A stretch of DNA of 64,000 nucleotides from Pirellulales bacterium (lineage in GTDB: Bacteria > Planctomycetota > Planctomycetia > Pirellulales > JALHPA01), in NCBI GenBank assembly GCA_033762255.1, contig JANRLT010000044.1, positions 1-64,000 on the forward strand, written 5' to 3'. Positions 44,411 through 54,133 of this stretch are shown in pieces; positions within the stretch are counted from its first letter, which is position 1, and the number at the start of each line of letters is the position of its first letter. Position numbers and translations under genes: made by a program. The notes under the pieces are model-generated. The model made no database searches. It was not told where the DNA came from and was given only the letters and a program-made list of their open reading frames with translations.

Positions 44411-45499
44411 TTACTTCCTCTCCCCACCCTTTTCTTGCTCTAAAAGCTGGGTCATTGCCTCGCCCAGGCGCAGGCCCACCTCTAAATAAGTCTCGGCGTT
44501 CCGATTGTAATGGTAACCCTGGTTCTTGGGGGAGACGGCGACTTCCCGCCACAGGTCGCGGGCCTCCACCGTCCGCACGTTGCCCGCGAAGTTTGGGTGT
44601 TTGTTGGGATCGCTGACCGCCAGTTGGGCATTGGCGATGGTCAAGCCATTTCCCGCCAGTTTCCACCCGTCAAAACCGATGGTCGCCAGGACAAACTTGG
44701 CACGCGGGGCGTCGTAATCCCGGCGCAAACTCTCAATCAAGCGAACCAAGTTTTCCTCGTACTTGCTCGCGTGGGCCTTGTTGCCGGTGTCCTTGTGCCC
44801 TTGCCACCACACAAAACCGGCGATCTCATACCCCTGGTCCCGATAGCCAGGATAAATCGTGGCAAGTTGCTGGAGTGCCGCTTTGGCGTTTGCCTGATCA
44901 TCGTCGTATTGCTTGCCAGCGTACCAATCGACCTCTTTTTTAGGCTGCCCCTCGATCCACGAATCGGGGGTCTCCTTGTATCCCGCATAGGTCCGCCCCT
45001 CATAGGTGTACGGCTCGCTCCCCGGCGGCAATAAATCCCAGCCCAGGCTGCGGTTGCCAATACACGACTTGAGAATTAGCACCGGCTCGGCAAAGTAGTG
45101 CCCCATGACATAGCCAAACCCGAGTTCAGGACCGATGGCCTTGCCATTATTGGCGGTGGGGCTGAGGGGAGCCCCCTTTTTTACCCGCGCGTCGTAGTAA
45201 TAAACATCGCTCCGCGCGGTCCAGGTGTCGCCATCGACCAACCAGGGGTACTTTTTTTCAGTTTTGGTGAGAAAACCGAGTGTTCCCTTGCTCGTTTCGG
45301 GGCCAAGGTCCCCCATGCCGACCATGTTCGATTGCCCCATCAAGATAAAGACCTTGATCGGCTTATCCGCCGCGCCGGGCTGCTTGTCGGGTGTTAGGTG
45401 GTCGTCCGAAATGCGCTGCCCCATGGCCACCCCGCCGGAAAGCGCGACAAAAATCATCGCCCAACAGATGCTCGAGCGGATCAGCGGAAAAGTTGTCAT
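44411..45499 (-). CDS. Secreted SASA-domain carbohydrate esterase
   Basis: Sialate O-acetylesterase-like (SGNH) enzyme, 362 residues, with signal peptide (ICWAMIFVALSGGVAMG). The nucleophile block KVFILMGQSNMVGMGD puts Ser57; GPELGFGYVMGHYF and FVWWQGHKDTGN (the conserved W-Q-G-x-x-D block) follow; the terminal catalytic His330 lies in GYHYNRNAETYLEVG. It is a single uninterrupted domain, in contrast with the large SASA protein at 7.2 kb. It probably removes acetyl groups from polysaccharide or sialic acid in the periplasm or outside. Confidence 0.88.
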   Translation of the reverse strand: MTTFPLIRSSICWAMIFVALSGGVAMGQRISDDHLTPDKQPGAADKPIKVFILMGQSNMVGMGDLGPETSKGTLGFLTKTEKKYPWLVDGDTWTARSDVYYYDARVKKGAPLSPTANNGKAIGPELGFGYVMGHYFAEPVLILKSCIGNRSLGWDLLPPGSEPYTYEGRTYAGYKETPDSWIEGQPKKEVDWYAGKQYDDDQANAKAALQQLATIYPGYRDQGYEIAGFVWWQGHKDTGNKAHASKYEENLVRLIESLRRDYDAPRAKFVLATIGFDGWKLAGNGLTIANAQLAVSDPNKHPNFAGNVRTVEARDLWREVAVSPKNQGYHYNRNAETYLEVGLRLGEAMTQLLEQEKGGERK

Positions 45500-45555
45500 A
45501 TTTCACGTCCAGAGTGTTAGGGAACCAGAGTCAGCGCACAGACCGTCTCGCCCAG

Positions 45556-45591
45556 ATAAATCCCGGGATTCAAGTAAATCCCGGGATTCAA
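45556..45591. repeat. Two tandem 18-bp units upstream of the esterase gene
   Basis: AAATCCCGGGATTCAAGT-type unit repeated twice in direct order with a central CCCGGG palindrome in each, just before the start of the SASA esterase (45499). They could be paired operator sites. Confidence 0.55.
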
Positions 45592-45659
45592 CCCTTGCGG
45601 GGATAATTGGCTATTATAGCAACTCCCTCCCGCACCGTCATAAGGGGGGGTGGGTGAGC

Positions 45660-46287
45660 GGGTGCCAATTAAGAATTATGAATGAAAAATGAAGAATTGG
45701 TTTCGGCATTCTGCATTCATCAATCTAAATTCATCATTCGTACTTCTCACTTTGCTCCACGGGGGGCTCGCTGAGACTCGACCCCCAATTAAATGCAGAA
45801 TTATGAATGAAGAATGAAGAAAGGAAACAATTTATGCAGATTGATCCTGGGCGAGAAATAGTACGCTCCTCCGGAGGTAGGCATGGCGGCTAACCAAAAA
45901 CCAGTCCAGCGACGGACCGTCGCTGCTACGGCCTGATCGGCGAGTGAAACTCGCCACTACGGGGAACCACGCTCCGCTACGCGTCGCGGCTAAGCTCCCT
46001 GCATCTCCGCGCGGCGTTATTCGGCGACGGAGTCGCCGCTACGGCCTGATAGGCGAGTGAAACTCGCCACTACCGGGAATCGCGCTCCAATATGCGTCGC
46101 GGCTAAGCTCTCCTGCATCTCCGCATAGCGTTATTCGGCGACGGAGTCGCCTCCTACATTTTTTACTGCGTCTCCCGCCTCGCGACCCCCAATTAAATGC
46201 AGAATTATGAATGAAGAATGCAGAATGGAATACCGGTGAATCTGCGCTCTGCATTCTTACTTCATCATTCATACTTCTCACTTTGCC
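45660..46287. repeat. Repeat-rich gap before thrS: low-complexity strings and hairpin tandem units
   Basis: The gap contains two low-complexity AGAATTATGAATGAAGAATG strings (45667-45840 and 46190-46285). Between them is a tandem array of two units and a partial third with a 113-114 base period (45911-46155). Each unit holds GGCGAGTGAAACTCGCC (45939-45955, 46052-46068) and GGCGACGGAGTCGCC (46023-46037, 46137-46151), followed by GTCGCGGCTAAGCT. No gene is present. Confidence 0.75.
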
Positions 46288-48480
46288 CTAATACTCATTC
46301 GCGCTGCCGCTGGCGGCGAGTTTTGCGCCCGGTTTGACCGCTTGGCGGACCACTTTTTCCCGGACTTCGATTTGCAGTTTCTCGATCGCCTCGGACAGGG
46401 GCAAGCTACCCAGATCGCCGGTGATCCGGTCCCGCACCGCCACGCTGCCGGTCTCTTGCTCGCGCCCGCCGACCACAAACATGTACGGGATCAGCTCTAG
46501 CTGCGCGGCGCGAATCTTGGCATTAATTTTCTCCGGGCGGTAATCCCCCACCACGCGAAAACCCGCCTCGCGCAACTGCTGTTCCACGCTTTGGGCGTAT
46601 TCCGCAAACTTTTCGCTGACGGAGAGCACCCGCACTTGCTCGGGCGCTAGCCACAAGGGAAACGCCCCGGCAAAATGCTCAATCAGCACGCCCATGAATC
46701 GCTCGAACGAGCCTAACGGCGCGCGGTGGATCATGACGGGCATGTGGGGCTGGTTGTCCGCTCCGACGTACTGCAGGAAAAAGCGGCTTTCGCTGGGCAA
46801 TTGATAATCGAGCTGCACGGTCCCCAGTTGCCACTCGCGGCCGATGGCGTCCGAGACGACAAAGTCCGCCTTGGGCCCATAAAACGCGGCTTCGCCCGCT
46901 TCCTCGGTAAAGGGTAACTCCATCTCCCGGGCCACTTTGCGAATGGCGTCCTGGGCCTTGGTCCAGGCCTCCGCCGAGCCGACATATTTGCTGCTGGCCG
47001 GATCGCGAAAGCCCAGCCGCACGCGAAAGTCGTCCAGGCCCAGCGATTTGAGGACGGTCAGGGTAAAGTCGATGCACGAGCGGAATTCCCCCTCGACCTG
47101 TTCCTCGGTGCAAAAGATATGCGCATCATCCTGGGTAAAGCCCCGAACGCGGGTCAGGCCCCCCAATTCGCCCGATTGCTCATAACGATAAACGGTACCA
47201 AATTCGGCCAACCGGATCGGCAACTCGCGATAGCTGCGGGGCTTGGACTTGTAAATCATCACATGGTGCGGACAGTTCATCGGTTTGAGCAGATACCGCT
47301 CGTGCTTGCGGGACCAGTCCTTTAGGCAGTGGCAGCGGTCGGCGTCGCTGTCGGTGGGGCGATATTCGCCGTCAAAGCCCAGTTCGCGGGCGGTGGCGAT
47401 GAGCCGGCTTTCCTGGTCGGGGGTCAGGTCTTTGGCCATTTCGCGGTCGGCGGGGTCGAGCTTGCGAATGACATAATCGACCACCTGCCCCGCGTCATGG
47501 TGAAAGATGGGAGTGAACTGCGCTTCGCGATAGTAGGGAAAGTGGCCGCTGGTTTCGTACAATTCCACCCGGCCAATGTTGGGCGTGTGGACCGGAGTGT
47601 AACCGCGCTTGAGCAACTCGCTTTTGACAAAATCCTCTAACAAACCGCGCACAGTGGCCCCTTTGGGCAGCCAGAGGATCAACCCCTGCCCCACGAGCTG
47701 GCTGGTGGTAAAGAGTTCCAACTGGCGGCCCAACACGCGGTGATCGCGGCGTTTGGCTTCTTCCACCGCTTGCAGGTATTGCTCTAGCTCTTCCTTGCTG
47801 AACCAGGCGGTGCCGTACAGCCGCTGCAGTTGGGCGTTTTTGGCGTCCCCTTTCCAGTAGGCGCCGGCGATGCTGAGGAGCTTGAACGCGCCGATCGCGC
47901 CGGTGGCGGGAATATGCCGTCCGCGGCAAAGGTCAACAAATTCACCCTGGCGATAGAATGATAGTTCTGTCTCGTTGGCCAGGCCGGTCTCGATATGTTC
48001 GACCTTGAACTGTTGCCGCAGGTCGGCGCACAGTTCGAGTGCCTTGGCGCGGGGCAGGTCGATCCGCTCGAAGGCTTGGTTTTCCTTGATAATTTTGGCC
48101 ATTTCGGCCTCGATCTTGGGAAAATCCTCTTCGCTGAGGGAGCGCGGCGACTGCATGTCATAGTAAAAGCCATGCTCGGTCGTCGGGCCAAACGCCAACT
48201 GCACGCCAGGGAATAGCCGCATGACCGCCTGGGCCATGACATGCGCGCAGGAATGCCGCATGACGCGGAGCGCGGCGGGGTCTTTTTTTGTCAAAAATTT
48301 GAGCTGGACGGTCCCTTCGGCGGGGAGCCATTCGGAAAGATCACGCTCGGCGCCGTCCACCTCGGCCACAAGGGCCGCCTTGGCCAGGCCGGGGCCGATG
48401 GCCGCCGCGACATCGCTGGCGCGGACGCGCTGTGCAAAGCTTTTGGTACTGCCATCCGGCAACGCAACGATCAAAGTCAT
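46288..48480 (-). CDS. thrS: Threonyl-tRNA synthetase
   Basis: Class II aminoacyl-tRNA synthetase charging tRNA-Thr, 730 residues. Order: TGS domain (about 1-65), SAD editing domain with [24 protein letters not shown] and GRHIP, then the catalytic core and C-terminal anticodon-binding domain. The core carries [16 protein letters not shown] (with zinc-ligand Cys) and [17 protein letters not shown]. It is 80 to 90 residues longer than typical (about 640), owing largely to an insertion of about 65 residues ahead of the KPMNCP block, between [12 protein letters not shown] and [15 protein letters not shown]. Minus strand, alone. Confidence 0.96.
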   Translation of the reverse strand: MTLIVALPDGSTKSFAQRVRASDVAAAIGPGLAKAALVAEVDGAERDLSEWLPAEGTVQLKFLTKKDPAALRVMRHSCAHVMAQAVMRLFPGVQLAFGPTTEHGFYYDMQSPRSLSEEDFPKIEAEMAKIIKENQAFERIDLPRAKALELCADLRQQFKVEHIETGLANETELSFYRQGEFVDLCRGRHIPATGAIGAFKLLSIAGAYWKGDAKNAQLQRLYGTAWFSKEELEQYLQAVEEAKRRDHRVLGRQLELFTTSQLVGQGLILWLPKGATVRGLLEDFVKSELLKRGYTPVHTPNIGRVELYETSGHFPYYREAQFTPIFHHDAGQVVDYVIRKLDPADREMAKDLTPDQESRLIATARELGFDGEYRPTDSDADRCHCLKDWSRKHERYLLKPMNCPHHVMIYKSKPRSYRELPIRLAEFGTVYRYEQSGELGGLTRVRGFTQDDAHIFCTEEQVEGEFRSCIDFTLTVLKSLGLDDFRVRLGFRDPASSKYVGSAEAWTKAQDAIRKVAREMELPFTEEAGEAAFYGPKADFVVSDAIGREWQLGTVQLDYQLPSESRFFLQYVGADNQPHMPVMIHRAPLGSFERFMGVLIEHFAGAFPLWLAPEQVRVLSVSEKFAEYAQSVEQQLREAGFRVVGDYRPEKINAKIRAAQLELIPYMFVVGGREQETGSVAVRDRITGDLGSLPLSEAIEKLQIEVREKVVRQAVKPGAKLAASGSANEY

Positions 48481-48984
48481 CGGGGGGTCCGCCTGAAAAT
48501 AAAGAGGATTAAAAGAAACGCCGTCGGTACAAAGGACCAGCGCGGGCCAAACGTTTTCCGGCGGCGGTTGCTAGCAACCGCGCCGCGATAATCGGGCCAT
48601 CATTCACAACCGCCGCCAGTGGTTACCGCCACAACGCGATCTCCACCGCACACTACCCGCCACCCAGCAGAGCCATTTAGCCCAAAATGGGTTCAGGATG
48701 CCGAATTGGCCGGGAATTTTTACGCGGGGTGAAAACTACGTCGTAAAATATAGCCTTAACCGGGTTTTCTGAATAGCCGACCAGGGATCGCATCGGCGGA
48801 TAGCCGTTAAAATTGGCAAAACCACCCAAATTCCCGAAATTGCCCCGTTCGAAACGATGCCAATTGCTTGCTCTGGAATTCCTGGTTGGTTAAGGTCAAC
48901 TGTAGGGGCACGCTGGGATATGTTAAAATGTGGTGTCCCCGTATTGTTGTATTGCAAAATCCGTCCCAACGCCGCTTGTCCGCT
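48481..48984. other. Intergenic between divergent thrS and clpP-like gene
   Basis: About 500 bases. I see no gene, no T-box and no convincing hairpin leader for thrS (its ORF opens at 48480). A short A/T-rich stretch (about 48720-48760) could hold the promoter of the clpP-like gene. Confidence 0.4.
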
Positions 48985-49635
48985 ATGAAACCAGTGGAAA
49001 CCGAACCATCCGAAGAATCCCCCGTGGAAATCGCCCTGACCGGCGATTTGACCGATCACGAGGGGGAGCTTACCGAAAAGCTGCTCAGTGTCCCTTTTGG
49101 CGGGGAATGCGTGCTGTATATCGATTCGCCCGGGGGTAGCCCGTACTGCGCCATGTCGCTGGCGACGATTATTCTCTTGCGCAAGCTGCGCGGGACGGCC
49201 TTTGTCACGGGGGAATGTTCCTCGGCGGCGCTTTGGCCCTTTGCCGCCTGCGCGCGGCGGTTTGTCACGCCCTATAGCGTACTGCTATTTCATGCCATGA
49301 AATGGCAAAGCGAGGACCATGTCGAACTGCGGGAAGCGGCCGAATGGGCCAGACACTTTGGCAAGCTGGAAAAAGACATGGATGTGCTGTTGTGCGATCT
49401 GTTTCAAAATTCGCGCGAGCAGGTGCTGGACTGGATCCGGCTGGGCAGGTATGTCTCAGGGCCAGAACTAGTTGCGGCGGACCTGGCGGAAATGGTGGAC
49501 CTGGGCAAGTTGGCCCAAACGGTCCGCGGGGGAACTTCCGCCCCGAATGCCAGCGAATCAAAACCCTCTGTCCAAGCAAATGGGCATGCGACCGACTCCG
49601 CCCGTACAAAGAAGCCAGCGGCGGTAAAAGGCTAA
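48985..49635 (+). CDS. ClpP-like peptidase, degenerate
   Basis: Protein of 216 residues from ATG 48985 with the ClpP/crotonase fold. The segment VLYIDSPGGSPYCAMSLATII matches the ClpP N-terminal signature YINSPGG. The catalytic Ser block is GECSSAALWPFAACA in place of the usual GMAASMG, with the second Ser in register; the catalytic His is in VLLFHAMKW (usually MIHQP). The C-terminal 40 residues are a low-complexity tail. It is probably a divergent ClpP homologue or an inactive one, without an adjacent ClpX. An upstream start at 48868 is less likely. Confidence 0.78.
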   Translation: MKPVETEPSEESPVEIALTGDLTDHEGELTEKLLSVPFGGECVLYIDSPGGSPYCAMSLATIILLRKLRGTAFVTGECSSAALWPFAACARRFVTPYSVLLFHAMKWQSEDHVELREAAEWARHFGKLEKDMDVLLCDLFQNSREQVLDWIRLGRYVSGPELVAADLAEMVDLGKLAQTVRGGTSAPNASESKPSVQANGHATDSARTKKPAAVKG

Positions 49636-49639
49636 GAGT

Positions 49640-49770
49640 GGCGAGGGGGCAGGGGCGTGAGGGGGCAGGGGCGTGAGTCGTGGGTCGTGGTAACAGATTC
49701 TGCCCGCAGCGTCAGCAAGGGAACTCCACTCAGCCCGTAGCGTCAGCCAAGAACTCCACCTGCTGGCGCG
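49640..49770. repeat. G-rich string and paired 31-base repeat downstream of the clpP-like gene
   Basis: GTGAGGGGGCAGGGGC repeats at a 16-base period (about 49650-49680), followed by two 31-base units beginning GCCCGCAGCGTCAGC (49702) and GCCCGTAGCGTCAGC (49733), each ending in AACTCCAC. No gene is present. Confidence 0.65.
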
Positions 49771-49788
49771 TCTCGTTACGCGTTGAGC

Positions 49789-50697
49789 TTATCGATCAAA
49801 GATCCGCTTGATGGCGTGCACGGTCAACGCGCGCCCCGCCTTGGCAATGGATTCGGTCAAGGGGATGCTCTTGGGACAGACCGCCACGCAGTTTTGGGCA
49901 AGGCCACAAATCTGCAGCCCTCCTTCGGCCATCAATGAATCCCAGCGGTCCCCTTCGATCATTTTTCCAGTGGGGTGGCTATTAAACAGCACCGCCTGGC
50001 TAATGGCATGCGGCCCGACAAAGCCCTGGTCATAGGCCGCGGCCTTGCGATGTTCGTATTCGGCGGTGGTTTCTCCCGCGCGGGGCGACACCTCGATCTT
50101 GCCATATTGGGGGCAGGCCTCAAGACAGCAGCCGCAACTCATGCACTCGCTGAGGGGATAAGCGGTTTCCTGGCTGGCGGGAGAAATCTTGGCCGGAGCC
50201 CCGGCGTCATAGTAGCCATCCACCGGCACCCAGGCCTGGACACGCTTGAGCCCATGGAATAACCGCCCACGATCCACCATCAGATCCCGGATCACGGGAA
50301 ATTTGCTCATGGGGCGAAGCTCGATCTCGCCCGGGTTGTCCGTCAGCAGCTTATCCACCAGGGCGGAGCAAGCCTGCCGCACCTGGCCATTGATCACCAT
50401 GGTGCAGGCCCCGCAGACTTCCTCCAGGCAATTGCAATCCCAGACCACGGGGGGGACGGTGCGGCCATCCGCCGCCTGGGCCTGTGCCGCCACCCGCTGC
50501 AACACGCTAATGACGTTCATGTCGGCTTCGCGGGGAATCTGATGGCGTTCCCAGTAACTGGGTTCACCCGGTCCATCCTGCCGCAAGATGCGCACTTCCA
50601 AATATTCCCCTCCCACGCGCTCCTGGCTGGAGGTGGAGTGGTCCTTGGTCGAATGAGAACCCGGGGTTGGCTGTGTTAAGGTTGAGGTAGCGGCCAT
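49789..50697 (-). CDS. sdhB: Succinate dehydrogenase iron-sulfur subunit
   Basis: Electron-transfer subunit of complex II, 302 residues from ATG 50697 (a TTG at 50709 would add four). The 2Fe-2S site is WDCNCLEEVCGACTMVINGQVRQAC, and the C-terminal 4Fe-4S and 3Fe-4S sites are ECMSCGCCLEACPQYG and QICGLAQNCVAVCPKSIPL. It resembles the non-classical (B-type) enzymes. It is last of sdhC-sdhA-sdhB and begins 40 bases after sdhA. Confidence 0.95.
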   Translation of the reverse strand: MAATSTLTQPTPGSHSTKDHSTSSQERVGGEYLEVRILRQDGPGEPSYWERHQIPREADMNVISVLQRVAAQAQAADGRTVPPVVWDCNCLEEVCGACTMVINGQVRQACSALVDKLLTDNPGEIELRPMSKFPVIRDLMVDRGRLFHGLKRVQAWVPVDGYYDAGAPAKISPASQETAYPLSECMSCGCCLEACPQYGKIEVSPRAGETTAEYEHRKAAAYDQGFVGPHAISQAVLFNSHPTGKMIEGDRWDSLMAEGGLQICGLAQNCVAVCPKSIPLTESIAKAGRALTVHAIKRIFDR

Positions 50698-50737
50698 GAT
50701 CAAATCCAAAAATGAAATACGGTGCTGTTATTGAATT

Positions 50738-52777
50738 CTAGGTCGCCACCAGCTTGGCGGGGACCGGGTTACCCGCCATTTGTGACGGGGAATGCCCATT
50801 CGCGCCTCCCAGGGGACGACTCGCCCGCTGTTCCTGGCGTTTTTTCCAGACTTGTTCGATCGTGTCCGCCCCCACCAGGCCGTACAACCGGGGGCGGGGG
50901 GTGTCCAGGCTCGTGTCCACATCCTCATAAGTGATGACGGGATCATTGTTTGGCCCGCAGGTGGCAATGGTGCTCTTGAGCCAGCGGCGGGTGTTTTCCT
51001 CAAAGCGGTCGCACCAAGTCTCGGCCTGGGCCAGCTTTTCGGCCGAATCGGTGGCTGTCAGTCCGGGAAATTCAAATTCCGGCTTATAATGAGCGCCCCG
51101 ACATTCGTCCCGCTGCAACGCCCCCCGCAGGATCAATTTGGCAAGGGGAAACATATCCAAAAGCGCCTTGGTAAAGACGACATTTTGGTTGGTCCACGCC
51201 CCCGTGTCGGACAGGGAACATTGCTTTGCCCGTTCCTCCATTTCAGCCACTTGATCGATCGCCGCGGCCAGGAGCTTGTTTTCACGCACGACCGTGGCGA
51301 CCTTGGTCATGAGCAGGCCCAACTCTTGATGCAAAAGGTAGGGATTTTCGCGTCCGGCGGGCCGGGTGAGCAACTGGTTGTGCCGTTCCTGATGATACCG
51401 CACCGCCTGGCTGAATAGCCCCGCGGGTTGATCGGCGGCGGCTTTACCAGGGATATTTTTCAGATTGGTCCGAATGGTCCCCGCGACGATTAAACCGCTA
51501 AAAATGCAGCTCAATAATGAATTTGCCCCCAGGCGGTTCGCCCCGTGGTACTGATAGTCGCATTCGCCTATGGCGTAAATCCCCGGCACATTGGTCTGCT
51601 GATTACGCGGCGAATTTAGGACCAAGCCCCCCGTCTGGGCGTGCTTTTCAAAGTCCACCCACAGTCCCCCCATGCTGTAATGCACGGCGGGAAAGATTTT
51701 CATGGGTTCATCGCGGGGATCGACTCCTTGGAATTTTTCGTAAATTTCCAAGATCCCCTTGAGCTTGGCATCGAGGGTGGCGCGGGGAATATGCGTCAGA
51801 TCTAAATAGACGCATAGCCGCGTGGCGTCAATGCTAAGCCCCTCCTTGGTGCAGACGCTAAAGATCTCGCGGGTGGCGATATCGCGCGGAACCAGATTGC
51901 CGTATTTGGGATAGCGTTCTTCCAAAAAGTAGTAACGCTCCGCTTCGGGAATTTGCCGCGGCGGGCGCGGGTCCTGGGGTTTACGCGGCACCCAAACGCG
52001 GCCCCCTTCCCCCCGTGCGCTTTCGCTCATCAGGCGCAGCTTGTCGGCGCCTGGGACCGCCGTGGGATGGACCTGGATAAATTCGCCGTTGCCATACTTT
52101 ACCCCCGCCTGATAAGCCCGACTGACCGCGCTCCCCGTGCAGGCCATCGACATGGTCGAACGGCCATAAATCAATCCGCAGCCGCCGGTCGCCAAGACCA
52201 CGGCATCCGCCGGAAAGTCGCGGATTTCCATGCTCACCAGATCCTGGGCCACGCCTCCCCGGCAGACGCCTTGTTCGTCAAGGATGGGACCTAAGAAGTC
52301 CCAAAACTCGTATTTTTTGATTCGGCCGGCGGTCTCCCAGCGGCGAACTTGTTCGTCCAGGGCGTACAGCAGTTGCTGCCCGGTAGTGGCCCCCGCAAAG
52401 GCGGTTCTTTTATATAATGTCCCGCCAAACCGGCGCTGGTCGCGATTTCCCTCGGCCGTGCGGTTAAAGGGGACGCCCAGGCGATCCATCAGGTCGATAA
52501 TGCGGGGAGCCCAATCGGCCATTTCCTTGACGGGGGGCTGATGCTGCAAAAAGTCGCCGCCGTAGACGGTGTCCTTAAAGTGCTCCCATTCGCTATCCCC
52601 CTGCTGGCGGGTGTAATTGTTGACGCTGTTGATGCCCCCTTGCGCGCAGACGCTGTGCGAACGCTTAACGGGGGTCAAGCTCATGAGATCAACGGCAATT
52701 TCGGACTCGGCCAATTGCATGGCCGCGGCTAAACCCGCCAACCCGCCACCAATCACCAACACGCGCTGCTGTGCCAT
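50738..52777 (-). CDS. sdhA: Succinate dehydrogenase flavoprotein subunit
   Basis: Catalytic FAD subunit of complex II, 679 residues from ATG 52777; the frame opens further upstream but the FAD-binding N-terminus VLVIGGGLAGLAAAM begins six residues in. It has SHSVCAQGGINSV (the His forms the covalent FAD link), VVLATGGCGLIYGRSTMSM, the active-site region VHPTAVPGADKL and SESARGEGGRVWVP, VHYSMGGLWVDF and GANRLGANSLLSC. It oxidises succinate to fumarate and passes electrons through SdhB to SdhC. The upstream leader holds three triloop hairpins. Confidence 0.95.
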   Translation of the reverse strand: MAQQRVLVIGGGLAGLAAAMQLAESEIAVDLMSLTPVKRSHSVCAQGGINSVNNYTRQQGDSEWEHFKDTVYGGDFLQHQPPVKEMADWAPRIIDLMDRLGVPFNRTAEGNRDQRRFGGTLYKRTAFAGATTGQQLLYALDEQVRRWETAGRIKKYEFWDFLGPILDEQGVCRGGVAQDLVSMEIRDFPADAVVLATGGCGLIYGRSTMSMACTGSAVSRAYQAGVKYGNGEFIQVHPTAVPGADKLRLMSESARGEGGRVWVPRKPQDPRPPRQIPEAERYYFLEERYPKYGNLVPRDIATREIFSVCTKEGLSIDATRLCVYLDLTHIPRATLDAKLKGILEIYEKFQGVDPRDEPMKIFPAVHYSMGGLWVDFEKHAQTGGLVLNSPRNQQTNVPGIYAIGECDYQYHGANRLGANSLLSCIFSGLIVAGTIRTNLKNIPGKAAADQPAGLFSQAVRYHQERHNQLLTRPAGRENPYLLHQELGLLMTKVATVVRENKLLAAAIDQVAEMEERAKQCSLSDTGAWTNQNVVFTKALLDMFPLAKLILRGALQRDECRGAHYKPEFEFPGLTATDSAEKLAQAETWCDRFEENTRRWLKSTIATCGPNNDPVITYEDVDTSLDTPRPRLYGLVGADTIEQVWKKRQEQRASRPLGGANGHSPSQMAGNPVPAKLVAT

Positions 52778-52809
52778 AACAATTGGTTCCCGAAATAGTT
52801 GTACTGATC

Positions 52810-52939
52810 TCACTTTGTGAGAGGTTAATGTACTCCTCTCACTCCGTGAGAGGGACCTTTTTGACATCATCACGCTTAACTCGATAACCTGCTTCTCACG
52901 CCCAAATTCGCTATGCATTCATCACACGGAGTGTGATGA
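52810..52939. repeat. Triloop hairpins between sdhC and sdhA
   Basis: CTCAC-TTT-GTGAG (52810-52822), CCTCTCAC-TCC-GTGAGAGG (52836-52854) and a 9-bp-stem hairpin (arms TCATCACAC, loop GGA, 52919-52939). They lie in the sdhC-sdhA gap and could set differential mRNA stability, or be mobile repeats. Confidence 0.65.
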
Positions 52940-52963
52940 CGACGTCATTACCCACCTTATAAA

Positions 52964-53848
52964 TTATTTATCGATGGTCCCCTCGGGAACAGAATTTACA
53001 CCGCTGGATTTTACCGCCGAAGAGTGGCCTCCAGACTGCAAATCCTTACCCTGAATATAGTTGCGCTGATCGTAAATCCGCTGTTCGATCTGCCGGGCGG
53101 TGGCGGGGTCGGTCGAACTGACCCCATAAATGGCCGCCAGCCCAATCGCCGTGATCCCTAGACCCAGGACTAGCACGGCATACGTGGCCCGTTGCATCGC
53201 CGCTTCGCTGGTCCAGATCCCCCAGCGGCACCCGAACGTCCAAATACCGTTTGCCAGGTGGTAACTTACCGCGATCACGCCAATGGCGTACAAAATGCGA
53301 TAAAACGCGGGGTGCAACGCCTCCGCCGCGCTCGAGGCCGCAAAATGCGGGTCAAACTCGCCAAATCCCTTCCCCAGGGGCGCGCCATAGGCGTGCATGT
53401 GCAGCACATGCCAAATGATAAAGAAAAACGCGATCACGCCCGTCACCCGCTGCAAAGTGTAGCGGATATTCCCCACAAAAGGGTAGGAGCCGACATTCAC
53501 CACCGCCCCGCTGATGACTAAAAAGCCAACCAAAGCGTGAAAAATCATCGGCCCAAAGATAAACAGCCACTCGACCAGGGGCAAAATCGGCCCCAGGCCG
53601 TGGATGAGATTCACATTGTTTTGAAACGCGGCCGGCCCACTGAGCGTGGAGGCATTGGTGCTCAGGTGAACGACCACAAACCCGCCAATGGGCACAATCC
53701 CCGATAGGGAAAACAGGCGATAAAGCAAAAATTGCCACGGGGCGGGGGGGGCCTTACCAGACGACTGGGACAAGGAAGTCACCTCTGTCAAAGATGGGCA
53801 AAAATCCGCACAAAAACTCAAAAAATCATGGGCGTGCGGGATGATCAA
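52964..53848 (-). CDS. sdhC: Succinate dehydrogenase cytochrome b subunit
   Basis: Membrane anchor of complex II with about five helices and histidines at haem-ligand positions (GFVVVHLST, IFHALVG, WHVLHMHAYG, SYHLANGIWTF). It is a B. subtilis / Wolinella-type single SdhC, without SdhD. The start is uncertain: TTG 53848 gives 294 residues, and a GTG at 53782 (the TEVTSLSQ segment) is an alternative. A glycine- and serine-rich C-terminal tail follows the last helix. First gene of the sdh operon. Confidence 0.88.
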   Translation of the reverse strand: MIIPHAHDFLSFCADFCPSLTEVTSLSQSSGKAPPAPWQFLLYRLFSLSGIVPIGGFVVVHLSTNASTLSGPAAFQNNVNLIHGLGPILPLVEWLFIFGPMIFHALVGFLVISGAVVNVGSYPFVGNIRYTLQRVTGVIAFFFIIWHVLHMHAYGAPLGKGFGEFDPHFAASSAAEALHPAFYRILYAIGVIAVSYHLANGIWTFGCRWGIWTSEAAMQRATYAVLVLGLGITAIGLAAIYGVSSTDPATARQIEQRIYDQRNYIQGKDLQSGGHSSAVKSSGVNSVPEGTIDK

Positions 53849-53973
53849 CGCAACCCACTTGCTTCATTCTAGCGAGTTCGCGTCAATTGAGAAACTGGAC
53901 AATTTATCCAGCAATTAACGCAATCATTTCGGCGGTTTTGCATTAAAAAATGTAATGCGAGGCAATTTATGAC

Positions 53974-54133
53974 CCGTAGCTGCGAGTTTTACTCGCCCAA
54001 GAATTATCCGTAGCGGCGAGTTTCACTCGCCCAAGAATTACCCGTACCGGCGAGTTTTACTCGCCCAAGAATTACCCGTACCGGCGAGTTTTACTCGCAA
54101 AGAATTATCCGTAACTGCGAGTTTTACTCGCCA
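53974..54133. repeat. Five tandem 34-base hairpin units
   Basis: Units begin CCGTAG or CCGTAC at 53974, 54008, 54042, 54076 and 54109, each with a hairpin (G)GCGAGT-TTT-ACTCGC(C) (TTC in one) and ending CAAGAATTAT or CAAGAATTAC. The same hairpin with a GAA loop occurs at 45.94 and 46.05 kb. Absence of unique spacers excludes CRISPR. The wider 53849-54411 gap shows no gene. Confidence 0.85.

Noticed and set aside
53974-54133. CRISPR array
   Set aside because: 34-base units are directly adjacent, without unique spacers, and no cas gene is in the window.
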